From Girardinichthys multiradiatus (taxonomy: Eukaryota; Chordata; Actinopteri; Cyprinodontiformes; Goodeidae), in NCBI RefSeq assembly GCF_021462225.1, contig NC_061806.1, forward strand, positions 29,683,644 to 29,747,643: DNA of 64,000 nucleotides, read 5' to 3'. Positions 27,083-38,485 of the stretch are shown piece after piece. Within the stretch, counting starts at the first letter, position 1. Every line of letters begins with the position of its first letter. The notes under the pieces are model-generated. The model ran no database searches and was not told the origin of the DNA. It saw only the letters and a program-made list of their open reading frames with translations. A program made the position numbers and the translations under genes.

Positions 27083-29129
27083 TTAAATCTTTGCACATTT
27101 TTACAAGCCCATCATGAGAAAATCCAGAGAACAAAGCAAGAAAGTAATACGCTGAAGTAGTAAAGAAAAAGACAAATGAACCAAATGTTGTAACCAAGAG
27201 GGCTGATATAATGTACCACGTCTGGTACCATTTCTTCAACATTTAGGCCTCACTTCAGCTGAGAATAGTTCCACGTCTCATAATGAAGGCTGACAGGAAG
27301 CCATGCCCATTTGTTAATACAAAAACGTGGACTGCTTCGTGTCACTCACCCGACAGGCGCAGAAAATGTGTGAGTTGGTGCCAGGAAATAAGTCCTGAAA
27401 CATGCAGCCTGACCAACTTAATTGTCATGCCAATGTCGTTTTTTTTTTTCTTACATGCATCTGCTTTGTTTGCCAGTACATTCATTCACTGGCACTCAGG
27501 TTTGAAATAACCGCAGCCCGTTTATTGAAAAACGACAAAAAAAATGATCTAATTACTTCTGACATGCATGGCAGAATAAATGGGGGGAAAATGTGTTGGG
27601 AAATGGGCTGTAACTTTAAATGACACTGGTATTCTGTTTTAATGTGCGTGTGACTTGCATGAAAATGTGAAGAGTATTCAGTCAAATAGAGTTGTACATG
27701 CAAATGAGAAATAATGCTGTCAAAGTGGATCCACTTGATTAAGATTATTACCATCGACACACAAAAACACACACATGCAGGGCAAAGCAGCCAATTTAAA
27801 CAATGATAAAGAAGCCCAGGAAGCAGAGCAAGACAGGGTAAGTGCAGGAAGCTGAAATGCTCATCTATTACCCTGTTTTACTTCATCCGCACACACAGGG
27901 CAACTCCTACTCACATGGCTGATTACCTGCTGACCTCCACAACTTGTTTCCAACAGTCTCCAGGATGTAGGAAACTGGACAGTCGAGCTATTTCAGGAAG
28001 CAGAGGCACAGATAAATCAATTTAGTTCCTATTCTTTCCATGTTCTACTTGTGTTACTTCAGCAAGGTCTTGAGTTTCATTTTTCTTTTTTTTTTGTCTC
28101 GACATCGACTCACCAAGTGGTCATGAACATTTGTTAAAAGGGTTGATATTTGGTCAGACCTTTTCATACCTCGTTTCAACAATCTAAAATCTACTTAAAG
28201 CAAAATCCTGAGCTTTTATCAGTTGCTGCTTGGAGGAAATGTTTAATTTTGTAGCAGAATAAGCAAAATTTGACCAACAATAAGACATTTCATTGTTTAA
28301 CTTGTCATGTCTACAATGTGTATTTAGAGAAAATGTTTAAAACCCAGGTCATTGTAATTTATTAACACATGACCAGGATAATTTTTATCATTTCTTCCCT
28401 CTATAAAATGACAAAAGCTTTATATTTACCCTGAAAAAAAACTAACATCTGTTGGAGAGGAATTGTTAAAAAAAATAAGAAAGCGCAGTAATTAGGTTGC
28501 TTATGTGTGTCCGCCCATAAAATCTTTTTCTCAAGCACCTTTTGATTCAATTCCATCATTTAGTCTTTCTGAGATCACAACTTTCACCATCTACAGTGAA
28601 CCTGAAGGACCTGAAATAAAGTTCACCTTCCTAGTATGATTTTCCTGACATTTGCTCATTTTTGTCTGTTAGTTTAAATCACATTTTGTATCAAAGTGAT
28701 CTCAATATACAAAGGAATCAGTAAGCAGAAGAGTTTTTTTTTTTTTGTTGTATTTTATTTTAAAATGCAGAGGAAATAGTTTTGTCTCTTAATCCTGACT
28801 AATACATTTGTATGTTAACATCCTTTGATTCTGACTGGAATTTTCTCAGAGACAAATAAGAAGACAAAACATGGAAACTAATCAGGGAGGCTGCCAAGTG
28901 GAGCTAAAGCAAATTTTGAAGAGTAGTGATTGGGTCTTCATGTGACAACAATGTCCATTATCCTCAATATGTCAGTGCAGTTTCAAGACAGAAGTCATTT
29001 CTTATGAATAAAACCTCCAGGCCTGGTTATGAGCTGATAAAACCATGCAAGGAAATGCAATCCTGTGATAAAATCAAACTTTTGAATCACGATTCCATGT
29101 ATGTTCACTGTGCATCAAAGGGAAACCAT
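27083..29129. other. Unclassified non-coding DNA
   Basis: Nothing recognised. Short homopolymer runs (T10 near 27440, T9 near 28092 and a T15-type run near 28735) are the only clear low-complexity tracts. Confidence 0.45.
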
Positions 29130-29375
29130 AAACACATTGTAATCTAGTGGTGGCAGCATCATGCTGAGGGATTACTTTTTCAGATGACTGAGACAATGGA
29201 ATCCAAATAACAATGAGTTTTGACTGAAAACCTCCCGGGGTCAGCTAGAAAGCTGACAATAAAGAGGGATTTTATTTTTCTGCATCAAACTGAGCCCAAG
29301 CGTTCATCCGATTCAACTAAATTATGGCATAACTAGAAGAAAATCAAAGTGTGGGCATGACCTGACCAGAGTTCT
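29130..29375 (+). mobile_element. Possible Tc1-like transposase relic
   Basis: A stretch reading AACACATTGT then TGGTGGCAGCATCATGCTG is the signature that precedes the second catalytic Asp region in many fish Tc1 transposases. Further on, GGGCATGACCTGACCAGAG resembles the WP-SQSPDLNP region. Everything between is scrambled and stops are frequent. Ends are not recognised. Confidence 0.45.
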
Positions 29376-30075
29376 GCACTAAAAATGGCAGAATGAGTCA
29401 GCTGAAGAAGAAGGCTGTGAACTAGAGTCACAATCTCAGATTTAGAGACTTTTTACATTGTTAAGAGGATAAATAGCAAGTCAAGCTAAGATACAGCACA
29501 CAGACCGGCCTCATCTTGACGAATATTTGCTTCCTGCAGTAACAATCAAGGTTCACATATAGTATCGTCACTAAGGACAATTGACAATGGCTGACCTTTC
29601 TAGTGCTTATACTGAGCCAGGACAGGAAACCAACTACAAAGACCACGGAGACTTCCGGAATCCTAATTTCCTTAGCTAGGAAAGCGGTTTCACTCTCAAT
29701 GTGATCACCTCTAATCACAAAATATAACACTGAATTTGTTTTACGATAAAAAAAAAGATTAATTTTGATGGCTTGATAGATTTATTAGTAAACTTTTTTT
29801 TGTTATAGAGCACAAGCAACAAACTCTGAAAGATAAAGTACCATTTTTCTGGGGAAAACCCTCAGCTGAACCAGTTAGTTCTGCAGGAATCAAGTGACCG
29901 ATTTATATTTCATAAATGGGCACAACTTTAATACACTCATGATTAATGCAAGACTGGCATGTGTAGAGTTTCTATAATTGAGGAGCGCATCAGTGGATGG
30001 TATGCAACCCTCAGCTGTGTATTCAGTGACTGGACATTATTCTACTTTAAGAAATTAGTTTGAATGCAAACAAAA

Positions 30076-30572
30076 CTGCAAAAGTATTCACACCTGCTCA
30101 GCTTTCTTATATTTAATTCCGCTGCAACCAAAAACGTCAATGTATTTTATTTGGGTTTTATGTGACAGACCAGGTCTTTTTTGCCCAGTTACATTAAATT
30201 GTTAAATGTCAGTCAGACTGGATAGAAAGCATCTGTAAACATTGATTTTCAAGCCTTGCCAGAGATTCTCAAAATAACTTAGGTTTATACTTTGACTGGG
30301 CCATTCTGACACATGAATATGCTTTCCGCCATTCTTTGTTGTTGACCTGCTGGAATGTGACCATCAACCCCAGTCTCAATTCTTTTTCAGAAGAATTTTC
30401 AGATGCGCTGGATTTTATTTACGAGCATCAGAGTAAAGGGGGCTGGATAAATGCACAACATTTTTAGATTTTAAACTTATGCACTACTTTGTGTTCGTCT
30501 ATCACATAAAACCCCAATAAAACACAAAGTATGGATGTAACGGGACAAATCTAAGAGTAAAAAGTATTTTAC
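30076..30572 (-). mobile_element. Internally deleted Tc1-like relic (family B)
   Basis: The left end reads AAAAGTATTCACACC, followed by a TATTTTATTTGGGTTTTATG block. The right end carries the complementary CATAAAACCCCAATAAAACAC and AAAAAGTATTTT. Between them, ACTGGGCCATTCTGACACA and CTGCTGGAATGTGACC are reverse-strand pieces of the catalytic half of the transposase. Most of the gene is missing. A similar relic lies at 57288-57675 and an isolated end at 41325-41410. Confidence 0.72.
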
Positions 30573-33500
30573 AAGATGCTGTATTAATACAAGTCGCTGC
30601 ACAGAAAGTGAATGAAAAAAAAAACTAATTGGATCAACTTTTACATGTTTTTTGTCTCAGGGAACATTCATATTGAACTCAATTTTGGCTCTAATCACAT
30701 TGCTGTAGTGTTTAATGCTATCATTTCAGCTAATTCTATTCCACCTACTCTAATATTTCATATCAACATACTACTGAATACAAGCAAATGCTATGGGTGT
30801 GAGAAAGGTCTGCTTCCTGCATGAGTAATATCAGCTCTGCTGGGTCCAATCATTGACATTTAAAATTGTTGTCTCTTATTAGCATTTGCACATCACCCGG
30901 ATGTTTCCTTTATACCTACGATTAGCCGGGATGTAAATTCCAAGTTGTAAATCTGCAAACACGGATCAGCTTGGGCTCCTGTGGTTCCCAGTTCAAGCGT
31001 CGCTCTTACCCTATCTCTGCAGAAGGAAGCCCTGCCTAAAGGCTTCATAATGATGCAAGTGAAGCAAACAAATGTTACTACGCTTATTAAAATCGCCCAC
31101 ATGGGTACAACAGGAAATGTCACAGAGTCACATAGTAGCCTGATCCACTGCTGCACACCCACACAGAAGGTTCAAGCTATTTCCATTTTGTCACCAGCAA
31201 ACTCGATCTGGGAAGGATGTGGAAGCTGAACAGGAGGAGAAGGAGGACTCGACTTTCCGAGCAGACAGAGCAGAGATGCTTGTCTAAACAGTTTCACACT
31301 TTCTGAATCACTTTCCTTTCCAAACAATGAAGGCTGGAGGAGCTGGGAGCAGCAGAGAGAGGAGCGGGGAGGGAGGGGTCAGCTGGCACCCCTTTTAATT
31401 CCTCCAAAAGCTGATCCAACAAAGGGGCCTCCACTCGGGAGCTGGGATGAAGCAGCAGCCAGCCCGGCTGGCTCGCAGCAGGTCCTGAGCTGAAGAATGC
31501 ATTTGAGAGAAAGGAAGGGAGAGAATGGGACAGAGCGAGTGAGAGGAGATGAATAAAAGGAAAGACAAAATAAAAAGAATGAGCTGGGTTTGAAAGCCTG
31601 GAAAGCCCCGCGGGAAGTTTTGTTTTTGCCACCCTGCATGGAGGTAAAAGTAAAACCAGAGAGGGGAGCAGCTTTCTGGAGAATAAAGGGGAGTTTGTGT
31701 GTTTTTCAGACATCTGCAAAGGTGTTCATGATGCAGAAAGCTGACTAAACCCCTACAGCAGAAACTGGAAGCTTTCCTCTGGCCATCCTCAGATCAGCTC
31801 CATTGTGATTCATGGCTTTGCTCCTGTTGCTCTGCTAAGTAATCCCTCGTCCCTCTGACACCTGTTTGCTGAAGAATCACAAAGGGATGCCAAGGTGTTA
31901 GCCATGATATGGTTTATTTCCAGGAGTCTGATTTCGAATTTGCTTACGTGTTCCCTTAAATAAATAATAATAAAAAGGAAGTAAGGAAAATTTGCTGACC
32001 AACTACAGTCTGATTCTCAGCAACTTGGGGTGGCTAAAGTGATGGATTAAAAGCTGCTTTATGGGCATTCAGCGAGCTGCAGCCGCACAGAACATAAAAT
32101 CCTAACCCTGATTCCAGCAGAGCGAACAGACAAAAAAACCTAAGGCACGCATTGGTGCAACAAAAAGCATTGGGAAATATCTCCACCACAGAAGATGCAT
32201 CTCTGACTACCAGCAAGAAGCATGCAAACACAACCATCTGTCACCAGAAGAATATCAAAGACAAAGAAATATAGGCATCTAGAATGTTTGGAGATCAGCA
32301 AAGCAAACGATAAGAAAGGCATCCATGAAACCTTTTGCTGGACTTTGCATGATGTATTTTTATTTTAATTGCCCAACGTTATAATTAAAGACTCATAGAA
32401 AGGAAACATTTGCAGTAATAAAAGAACTGGTCAGGTATGTTGTGCTGGTCGGGTTGACGGGACATCCCAAGATGGGAGGCTTGGAATGTGTCTTAGTAGA
32501 GGTCAACACTTTCACATGTGTTTCACTCCAGGGTTGACTTGTCTGACAGAAGTTGCACCAAAAATCATTATTTTACTTTATATATATACATATTTTATAT
32601 TTATTTATTTTTTTCTATTTAATGTATCCCATTGTGCACCTGTAATGCGATGTCGAACAACACCTAAAAAAAATTTAAACTTAAACAAGCACTTCGCAGA
32701 CTTTTAAACAACTTCCTAATATGCATTTTATCTGTGATGATCTTTACATTCTTTTTGACCTTTGGTCATTTGCATATGTTCTCTTTTTCCCAACAAACAA
32801 ACAAACAAGAAATGAGGAAAAGTGTAAACAGCTCCCAAATAAGTCATTACCAGTTTAATTATCAAAGCCACCACAAGAACCAAATTAATCCAAGGCAAAT
32901 CTGAACAGAAACTCAGCACAATTATTGTTTGTCAATTTAGCAGGAAAAGGCTGTAATTAAGGGGAAAAAAGTCATTTTTCTCAAATCAAGAAACATGTTG
33001 ATACTGCATTTGTCTGGGTGAAAGGCTTCAAATATGACTCATTAGAGCAAAACAAAAATCAACTTAGTATGAACAGTTTTTCTTAATTAGCTGCATTGCT
33101 TGTTCTCATGGGTATGATCAGAAGGAGAGTCACACATTTCCTGAAAAGAAAGCCTCATTGTAGACTGCGTCTAGCTGATCATCAATCTTCAGTCAAGGCA
33201 ACTACTGCCCACAAAAAATGAGCTTTCATAAATGAAGCCAGCATTGCTGAACCACAGGAGATGTGAAGTGGTTCATGGGAGGTGTGGAGTGGAGCTCGTC
33301 AGGGTTGATAAAGAGCCCATCGAACATCTTTCCAAATGTGTCTTGAGTTTTTTGGGGTTTTTTTTTGTCATAAATTCTTTAAATTGCAATTTTTCAGTTG
33401 GTAGGTTTTCATCCAAGAGTTAATCAGATGCACCATGTAGCGAAGAAAAGTCAGCTGTAACCGGGCCGCTCATAGATGCGTCTCCCAAAGCCTTGCTTGG

Positions 33501-34339
33501 TTATGAATTTTAATTAAAGCAATAAAATGATCTGCATTTCTATTTACTTATCAATCCATCTTATCTTCTGGATGTCGTCCAGCGGTATACTCGACAACTG
33601 TTTTGTGATTTTTCTCTCCTTGCAACATTTTCTGCTCTTAAGGAAGCACATTAAAAGTGACTTTACATATTTTTGAAGAAAGATGAAAAAAACATAAATT
33701 TTCCAGAGATATTCAAAAGTCATTATTTACAAGTCTAAGACAGCTCTCAGGTCTCTAATGACTGAAATAGGCATTGTCTAATCAGATACATGTCCTCCAA
33801 ATCTCCTGTCAGTGACTTGGTACATGTTATGAATTCAAATCACGCACAAACTATATTAAACATGGTCTACAGTCTTCCTCCCGATTTGAGCTGAGTTGAA
33901 CAATTTGCAGTTTTATTCAAAACGAATTAACTAAATCTGCATTTAGCTTGCCTTTACTTCTGATCCTGATTATCTGAAACTTGATAATCAGTTTGAGATC
34001 TGATGCCCGAACTCCAGACTCGTCACAGTCAGGTCTGGAGTCTTTAAAACTAGATTTTTTGCAACAAATGGTCTATAATGCCATAACTGCTTCTCAAAAA
34101 AAATTTATTAAACAGGTTCCCCCTAATTGTATTTTGTTATTTGATAGCAAAAAAGATTAGGTAATCTTACTTTGTGATTATGTGTCCTAGAATAAATCAA
34201 TTTAACCAAACCAACACCTTTTTTGTGTGCTAACTGGAAATGAAACTCCCCAGGTTCACTTTTGTTCAGTGGGGCGGTTCTAGACAGGGGCCAGTAGAAC
34301 TGGTCCTGGCCCCTGTATTAAAGACACCAATACTAAATT
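30573..34339. other. Unclassified DNA including a GA-rich stretch
   Basis: Mostly featureless. At 31200-31700 the plus strand is purine-rich with several CpG sites and ends in CTGCATGGAG followed by GTAAAAGT, a donor-like site. It might be a non-coding upstream exon of the gene proposed at 38.4 kb, but no acceptor, TATA box or transcript evidence can be given. The 141-codon minus-strand frame at 31294-31719 is low-complexity Ser/Leu/Pro sequence. Confidence 0.35.
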
Positions 34340-34425
34340 AATTTTCATCTGCTAGATTAGGGCTCTGCAACCTCCAGCTCCAGAGCTGCAAGTGGCTCTG
34401 TGGCTCACCTAATATATGAAACAAT
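34340..34425. mobile_element. hAT-like terminal relic
   Basis: The stretch TAGGGCTCTGCAACCTCCAG followed by CAGAGCTGCAAGTGGCTC resembles the inverted end sequences of a common fish hAT family. Only one end is visible. Confidence 0.35.
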
Positions 34426-34532
34426 GAAGTATTGCATTTTTTGTTTCATTCTTTCGTTCTGTGTCCCCCATGAAAAAACACTGCTCCCACCCTGGCCAAT
34501 TTGGTCTAGAACTGCCATAGCAACCATCAATT

Positions 34533-34660
34533 AGGTAAGTAAAGTTTATTGATAAAGCACCTGTCACAGACACATAGTGCTGTACAACATAAAGCATATT
34601 TAAGTTATACATAGTGTAAAAAACACGTATAAAGTAGTAAGAATCAGAAGTCATTAATCC
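34533..34660 (-). mobile_element. LINE 3'-tail relic, minus strand
   Basis: TAGGTAAGTAAAGTTTATTG followed by an AAAGCACCTGTCACAGACAC block and GTGCTGTACAAC resembles the reversed 3' end of a fish LINE family. A related tail is at 60525-60650. No coding sequence remains. Confidence 0.45.
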
Positions 34661-34799
34661 ACAGAAAAAAAAGATATGCTCCAGACAAAGTCCTCAAGCA
34701 GAGGGAAAACCATCATTCACCAGTACTGGAATGCATCACAAACATGCATCCACATGCAAAACAAAAACCCCGTGTAATGCAAAGCAGACTGTGAGTCAC

Positions 34800-35040
34800 T
34801 AATGACTCTTGATAATCAGGCCGCGGCACTGCAAGGGCGATAATCATCGGCCGCCTGCTCTCCAAGTGATAAGCTAATCATCCGTTCGTCTCCAGCGAGC
34901 TGGGAAGGGGACTCATCATCGTTGACATTTCAGAGCAGGATTGAGCCCAAAGAGCCGAGCCTCTGAGGAGAGGGGCCACCTGAACTGACTTAATTATCAC
35001 TGCGTCAGAAGGAGGTCCACTCAACCCATTTTTACTCAAG
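34800..35040. promoter_or_regulatory. Candidate conserved non-coding element
   Basis: This stretch is less AT-rich than its surroundings and carries clustered homeodomain-like sites: GATAATCA twice (around 34811 and 34840), GATAAGCTAATCATC and TTAATTATC. It has no open exon and no repeat signature. Such clusters are common in developmental enhancers. This is a suggestion from motif density only. Confidence 0.25.
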
Positions 35041-37262
35041 GTTAGCCTAATTCATCCAACATTATGGCTTCTCTGGTGAAGACTCATAGCATGGTTTCAC
35101 TTTCATTTGTATTCATGTGGCTTTAATTCAAGTGTTTCAAAACAAAATATATCATAGCTAAGACCTCAGAAACAAAACCTTATAGCATTTGTTTTGTATC
35201 TTATAATGATAAGAATATCAGTCCCACACCTGCTGGGAAACAATGTTTTCAACAGAAAATTCAGTTGAAAATGGTTTAACATGCCAGAATAAACTGGGAA
35301 AAACCAACATTGTGTTCACTTTCAGCTCCTCCAGCTGTATTGGGCGAAATATGAGCGTGGAGGTTTTTTTCCTCCTCCAACAAGACAGTTGTGTTGTTGC
35401 AAACTCAAATTAAATCATAACCTGTGGGGATGCTGTCACGATAATCTGACAGCTCTCCAACAAACCGGATGTAGCGAACGTCTCAGCTGAGCAGCTGTCA
35501 TCCTTCCAGCAACCTGTGCAGCCCAGCCTGCAGCAGAAATATCGCTGGGCTCCTGAACATCACAGCCCTCCAATTCACAGCCCTTGTATTTTCAACCAAA
35601 AAAATAAATAAAACACACATGAGGAGAAAGAATGGGTGCACAGCTAATTTCCCAGCGAGGTCGAATCTTCAGCCAGGAAAGAAAAATGTTTTCTGTCGCT
35701 CCTCATGCCACAGATGCTCCTTAAATGCAGAGCAGAGGCTCAGCGGCTCGCAGCCCTCGAATATCCTGCCCTCCCATCCGCTTTGATCTCTGAGGCACGT
35801 CTCTGAGGAGCGTTAACGTGAGAGATGACACATTTCCCCGCTCCAATATGACCTATCTTTTGTTTCCTCTGTGACAATTTGGGGACAGCTCTGACAGATG
35901 ATACGAGTTACACCCGGTGGTAACAACAGTCGGGGCAGATTTCTGCTGACGGTGAACAGGAAAACAGATTCTTATGCCAATATCTACAGCCCGACCGGCT
36001 GCTGTTAGAAACACTGCAGCTGGCAGCTGGAAGTGGAGAAAACATGGAGAATCTGACTAGTTTCAGTCGAGATGCACTGATCAGTCTTAAATGGCAGTTT
36101 TCTGTCCAAGGAAAAGAACACATGCAAACTCATTTGCTTAAACTGTTTGGATTCAATAATTGGCCATGTAGGAAAACTGCACTGCAGGTTCTTTGATAGA
36201 GTTAGCAGTTTGCACCCAACAGGAAAATAATGTCCTAAATGTGTGTTGATTTTATACTCAATTCACAACCAGAAGCATTTTGTTGATGCAGCTGCAAACT
36301 GATTTTTTCAGTATCTCTTCAGCTGGTCAGTAAGGATGTGTGATTTTGATCCCTGTCCTACCAGATTCTTATCTGGTGGTCGATGGTTCTCTCTTTAGAA
36401 GAAAACCAGGCCCACGGCATCATAGATCCTTTGCCATACAACAACATTTCACAGCAGACCCACATGGAGTGTTTGAAGCTGAAAAGCTCAACCTTAGTTT
36501 CATTGACTTTAAGTCCCAGTAGAGTTTAGGGATATGCAAGCTTTCCCAAACAACCAACAGGCATGTAGCCAGATTCTTACTGTTTTATAGATTTGGTGAT
36601 CCAAGATTCCACTTTTTACTGCACTTCTCTTTGATTTTGTTTGTTTTTTACCTCCCTTACCAATGTCCTCTTGTCTTTTCCATTTTGATGTGTAGTTAAG
36701 CAAAATGGTTGTCATATTTTTTTCTCTAAAAACAGGAACTTTCTTAAGGTTTCATGGGGTTTTTCAGTGTGAGTTTTTTCTACAACAATAAAAAAATATA
36801 TTTTAAGGCATTTTACACATCTTCACCAGGAGGGCCAACATGATTTAAAATGAATCCAATTTCATGTAATCTTATCTAAAAAGCTCACTGTGGCGTGAAC
36901 AATGATATTCTGATGAATTAAGGCGTCAGTATTCCTTTGTAACATCTCTGACTGTTTCTGAGTGCGGTTTACAGAAAAGCTGAGTTGAATGCGGCTGATA
37001 CTGTTGGTCAATGTTGATCCATCTGAAGAGCACCTGTTGGTGAACATGTGTAAACAATTTTTAACGTTTCAATATGATCTAATCCTCTTATCTGCATCGT
37101 TTTTTGTTTTACAGAACTATTCGTGTTGGGATAGTGCAGCTGACGTTGATGTATTTTTATATGCTCTTAGCAGACATGCCATATTTCTACAACTATGATT
37201 GTGTAGGTCCTGTAATTCATTAATTATTATAGCTGTTTTTCTATGATGGCTCTAAGCAAGCA
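35041..37262. other. Unclassified non-coding DNA
   Basis: No exon supported. At about 36400-36510 the string CCCACGGCATCATAGATCC and an AAAAGCTCAACCTTAGTTTC segment vaguely recall reversed Tc1 transposases, but too little agrees to call it. Confidence 0.4.
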
Positions 37263-37290
37263 TTTTTTTTTTTTTTTTTTTTTTTTTTTT
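37263..37290. repeat. Poly(T) tract, 28 bases
   Basis: An uninterrupted run of T. It could be the reversed poly(A) tail of a retroposed sequence, but nothing recognisable lies to its right. Confidence 0.95.
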
Positions 37291-37917
37291 CTATCGCAGG
37301 GCCACACGAAGCGCAGGGGCCAAGCGGCTCCCCATCTTCCTGTTGCTCTGCAGAATCAGCATCGATTTCTAGCGTTATTCTAACGGGGAGTAATCAGCAG
37401 CTGCCCCGTTTGACCGCACACGCTTCTCCCTCTGCAGGTAAACACAGACTGCAGGTCAGCCGTGCACGGAAGGGTTTGTAGAGGCTCAGAGAGGATTAGG
37501 TTTCCTGAGCAGTCACCTGCCGACGGAGGCAGCAAGGATTTAGGACAAAAACCACACCACACCTCGCTTGTCAAGACCCAAACTGAAACCCAGCAGCGAT
37601 CCAGCGGAGGGAGAGGCAGGAGCATAAACTTTTACAGCAGGTCTGCCAGTCAGACACCAGCCAGACAGAACACACAAAGACGTGACAGGGAGCATGAGTG
37701 GAGCTGCACGCCTGGAAAGTCCGGATATCAGCCGTCATTCAGGGCACGCACAGCAAGGGGAGTTACCCTCTACTGGTAGACAGCTCGGTTCGGTTCTTCT
37801 TACCTTGAGCAGTCAGGATGATCACCGCTGTCACCATCCAGGCATTCCCCCCTGGAGACCCCGGGCAGCGCGCTGCGTAATCTCTCGCCATTCTTCTGTA
37901 CTGAAGACCAGCTGGAG

Positions 37918-38059
37918 GTAAATATCCAGAACACCGAGGTGTGCCGAGATCGGACTCCGAATTATTCCTCCTCTAACCCGCTCACAAACTTACAGCTCAG
38001 TTCAGGTCGCCTGGTTTCAAATCAGCCAACTTCTCACTCTCTCTCTTTTCCTCCTGCAG
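37918..38059 (+). other. Candidate 5'-UTR intron
   Basis: The donor is CTGGAG followed by GTAAATATCC. The acceptor is TCTCTTTTCCTCCTGCAG followed by CTCAGCGCG, with an excellent polypyrimidine tract. The length of 142 bp is usual for short teleost introns. It would join a leader exon to the exon holding the start codon at 38381. Confidence 0.4.
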
Positions 38060-38380
38060 CTCAGCGCGTCCTCCTCCTGAGCCCGGACCGAGCGCAGATC
38101 CTCAGAGTCTTAATGACGGGAAGGAGTCCGACCCCTCCCCCGCGTGGCCCGGCCGCAGTGCGCACAGGTAGCCCACGGCGGGTGCGTGTCTCACGGTTGG
38201 TGTTGAGAGCAGCAGGCGGAGAACAAAGTGTATACGGAGTGTGAGAGAGTCGCAGGAGCTCCGTGGGCTTGATGCGCAGAGCTGAGAGGGGAACATCCGA
38301 GTGATGTCAGCAGAGCGTCACCAAGAGGACTTCAGCCGAAAAGCGGAGAGATCTTCAGAGAGAGGAGAGGCTGCGGGAGC

Positions 38381-38479
38381 ATGTCTGCAAACCTGCGCTC
38401 TCTGAGCTTCAGGTGGAGGCTACTGTTCCTAATTACTCTGAAAAAATGTTTGTCTGATAAGCCACAGTCAGGCAGCGAG
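38381..38479 (+). CDS. Candidate first coding exon, possible signal peptide
   Basis: An ATG with A at position -3 opens 33 codons starting MSANLRSLSFRWRLLFLITL and ending QSGSE. A donor follows (GCGAG then GTATAG), and the in-frame TAG lies just inside the intron. The intron would be phase 0. The peptide has basic residues (Arg 6, 11 and 13), then a short hydrophobic run (LLFLITL, residues 14-20), then polar sequence, as in a signal peptide, though the core is short. The start of a secreted or membrane protein is the natural reading. I do not recognise the protein, and no downstream exon of it was found up to 64 kb, so the first intron would be very long. The call rests on the CpG-rich context, the donor and the peptide character. 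An overlapping upstream frame counts against it. Confidence 0.38.
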
Positions 38480-38485
38480 GTATAG

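Larger units (their letters stand above)
37400..38480 (+). promoter_or_regulatory. CpG-rich promoter-like region and 5' UTR
   Basis: This is the only extended CpG-dense, GC-rich block in the window. CG dinucleotides recur every 10-20 bases from about 37540 and are densest at 38060-38200 (for example CCCCGCGTGGCCCGGCCGCA). It precedes an open exon at 38381-38479 and contains a plausible 142-bp intron at 37918-38059. CpG islands at the 5' ends of genes are standard in vertebrates. No TATA box is evident, which fits an island promoter. Several ATGs lie upstream of the proposed start, including a 43-codon upstream frame at 38113-38244 and one beginning near 38303 that overlaps the proposed start. 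Initiation at 38381 is therefore not certain. Confidence 0.5.

Noticed and set aside
31294..31719. 141-codon minus-strand open frame
   Set aside because: Low-complexity Ser/Leu/Pro sequence from the complement of purine-rich DNA; no domain, no start context, no splice structure.
36340..36720. Possible reversed Tc1 relic
   Set aside because: Only short vague resemblances; no terminal repeat or ordered motif series.
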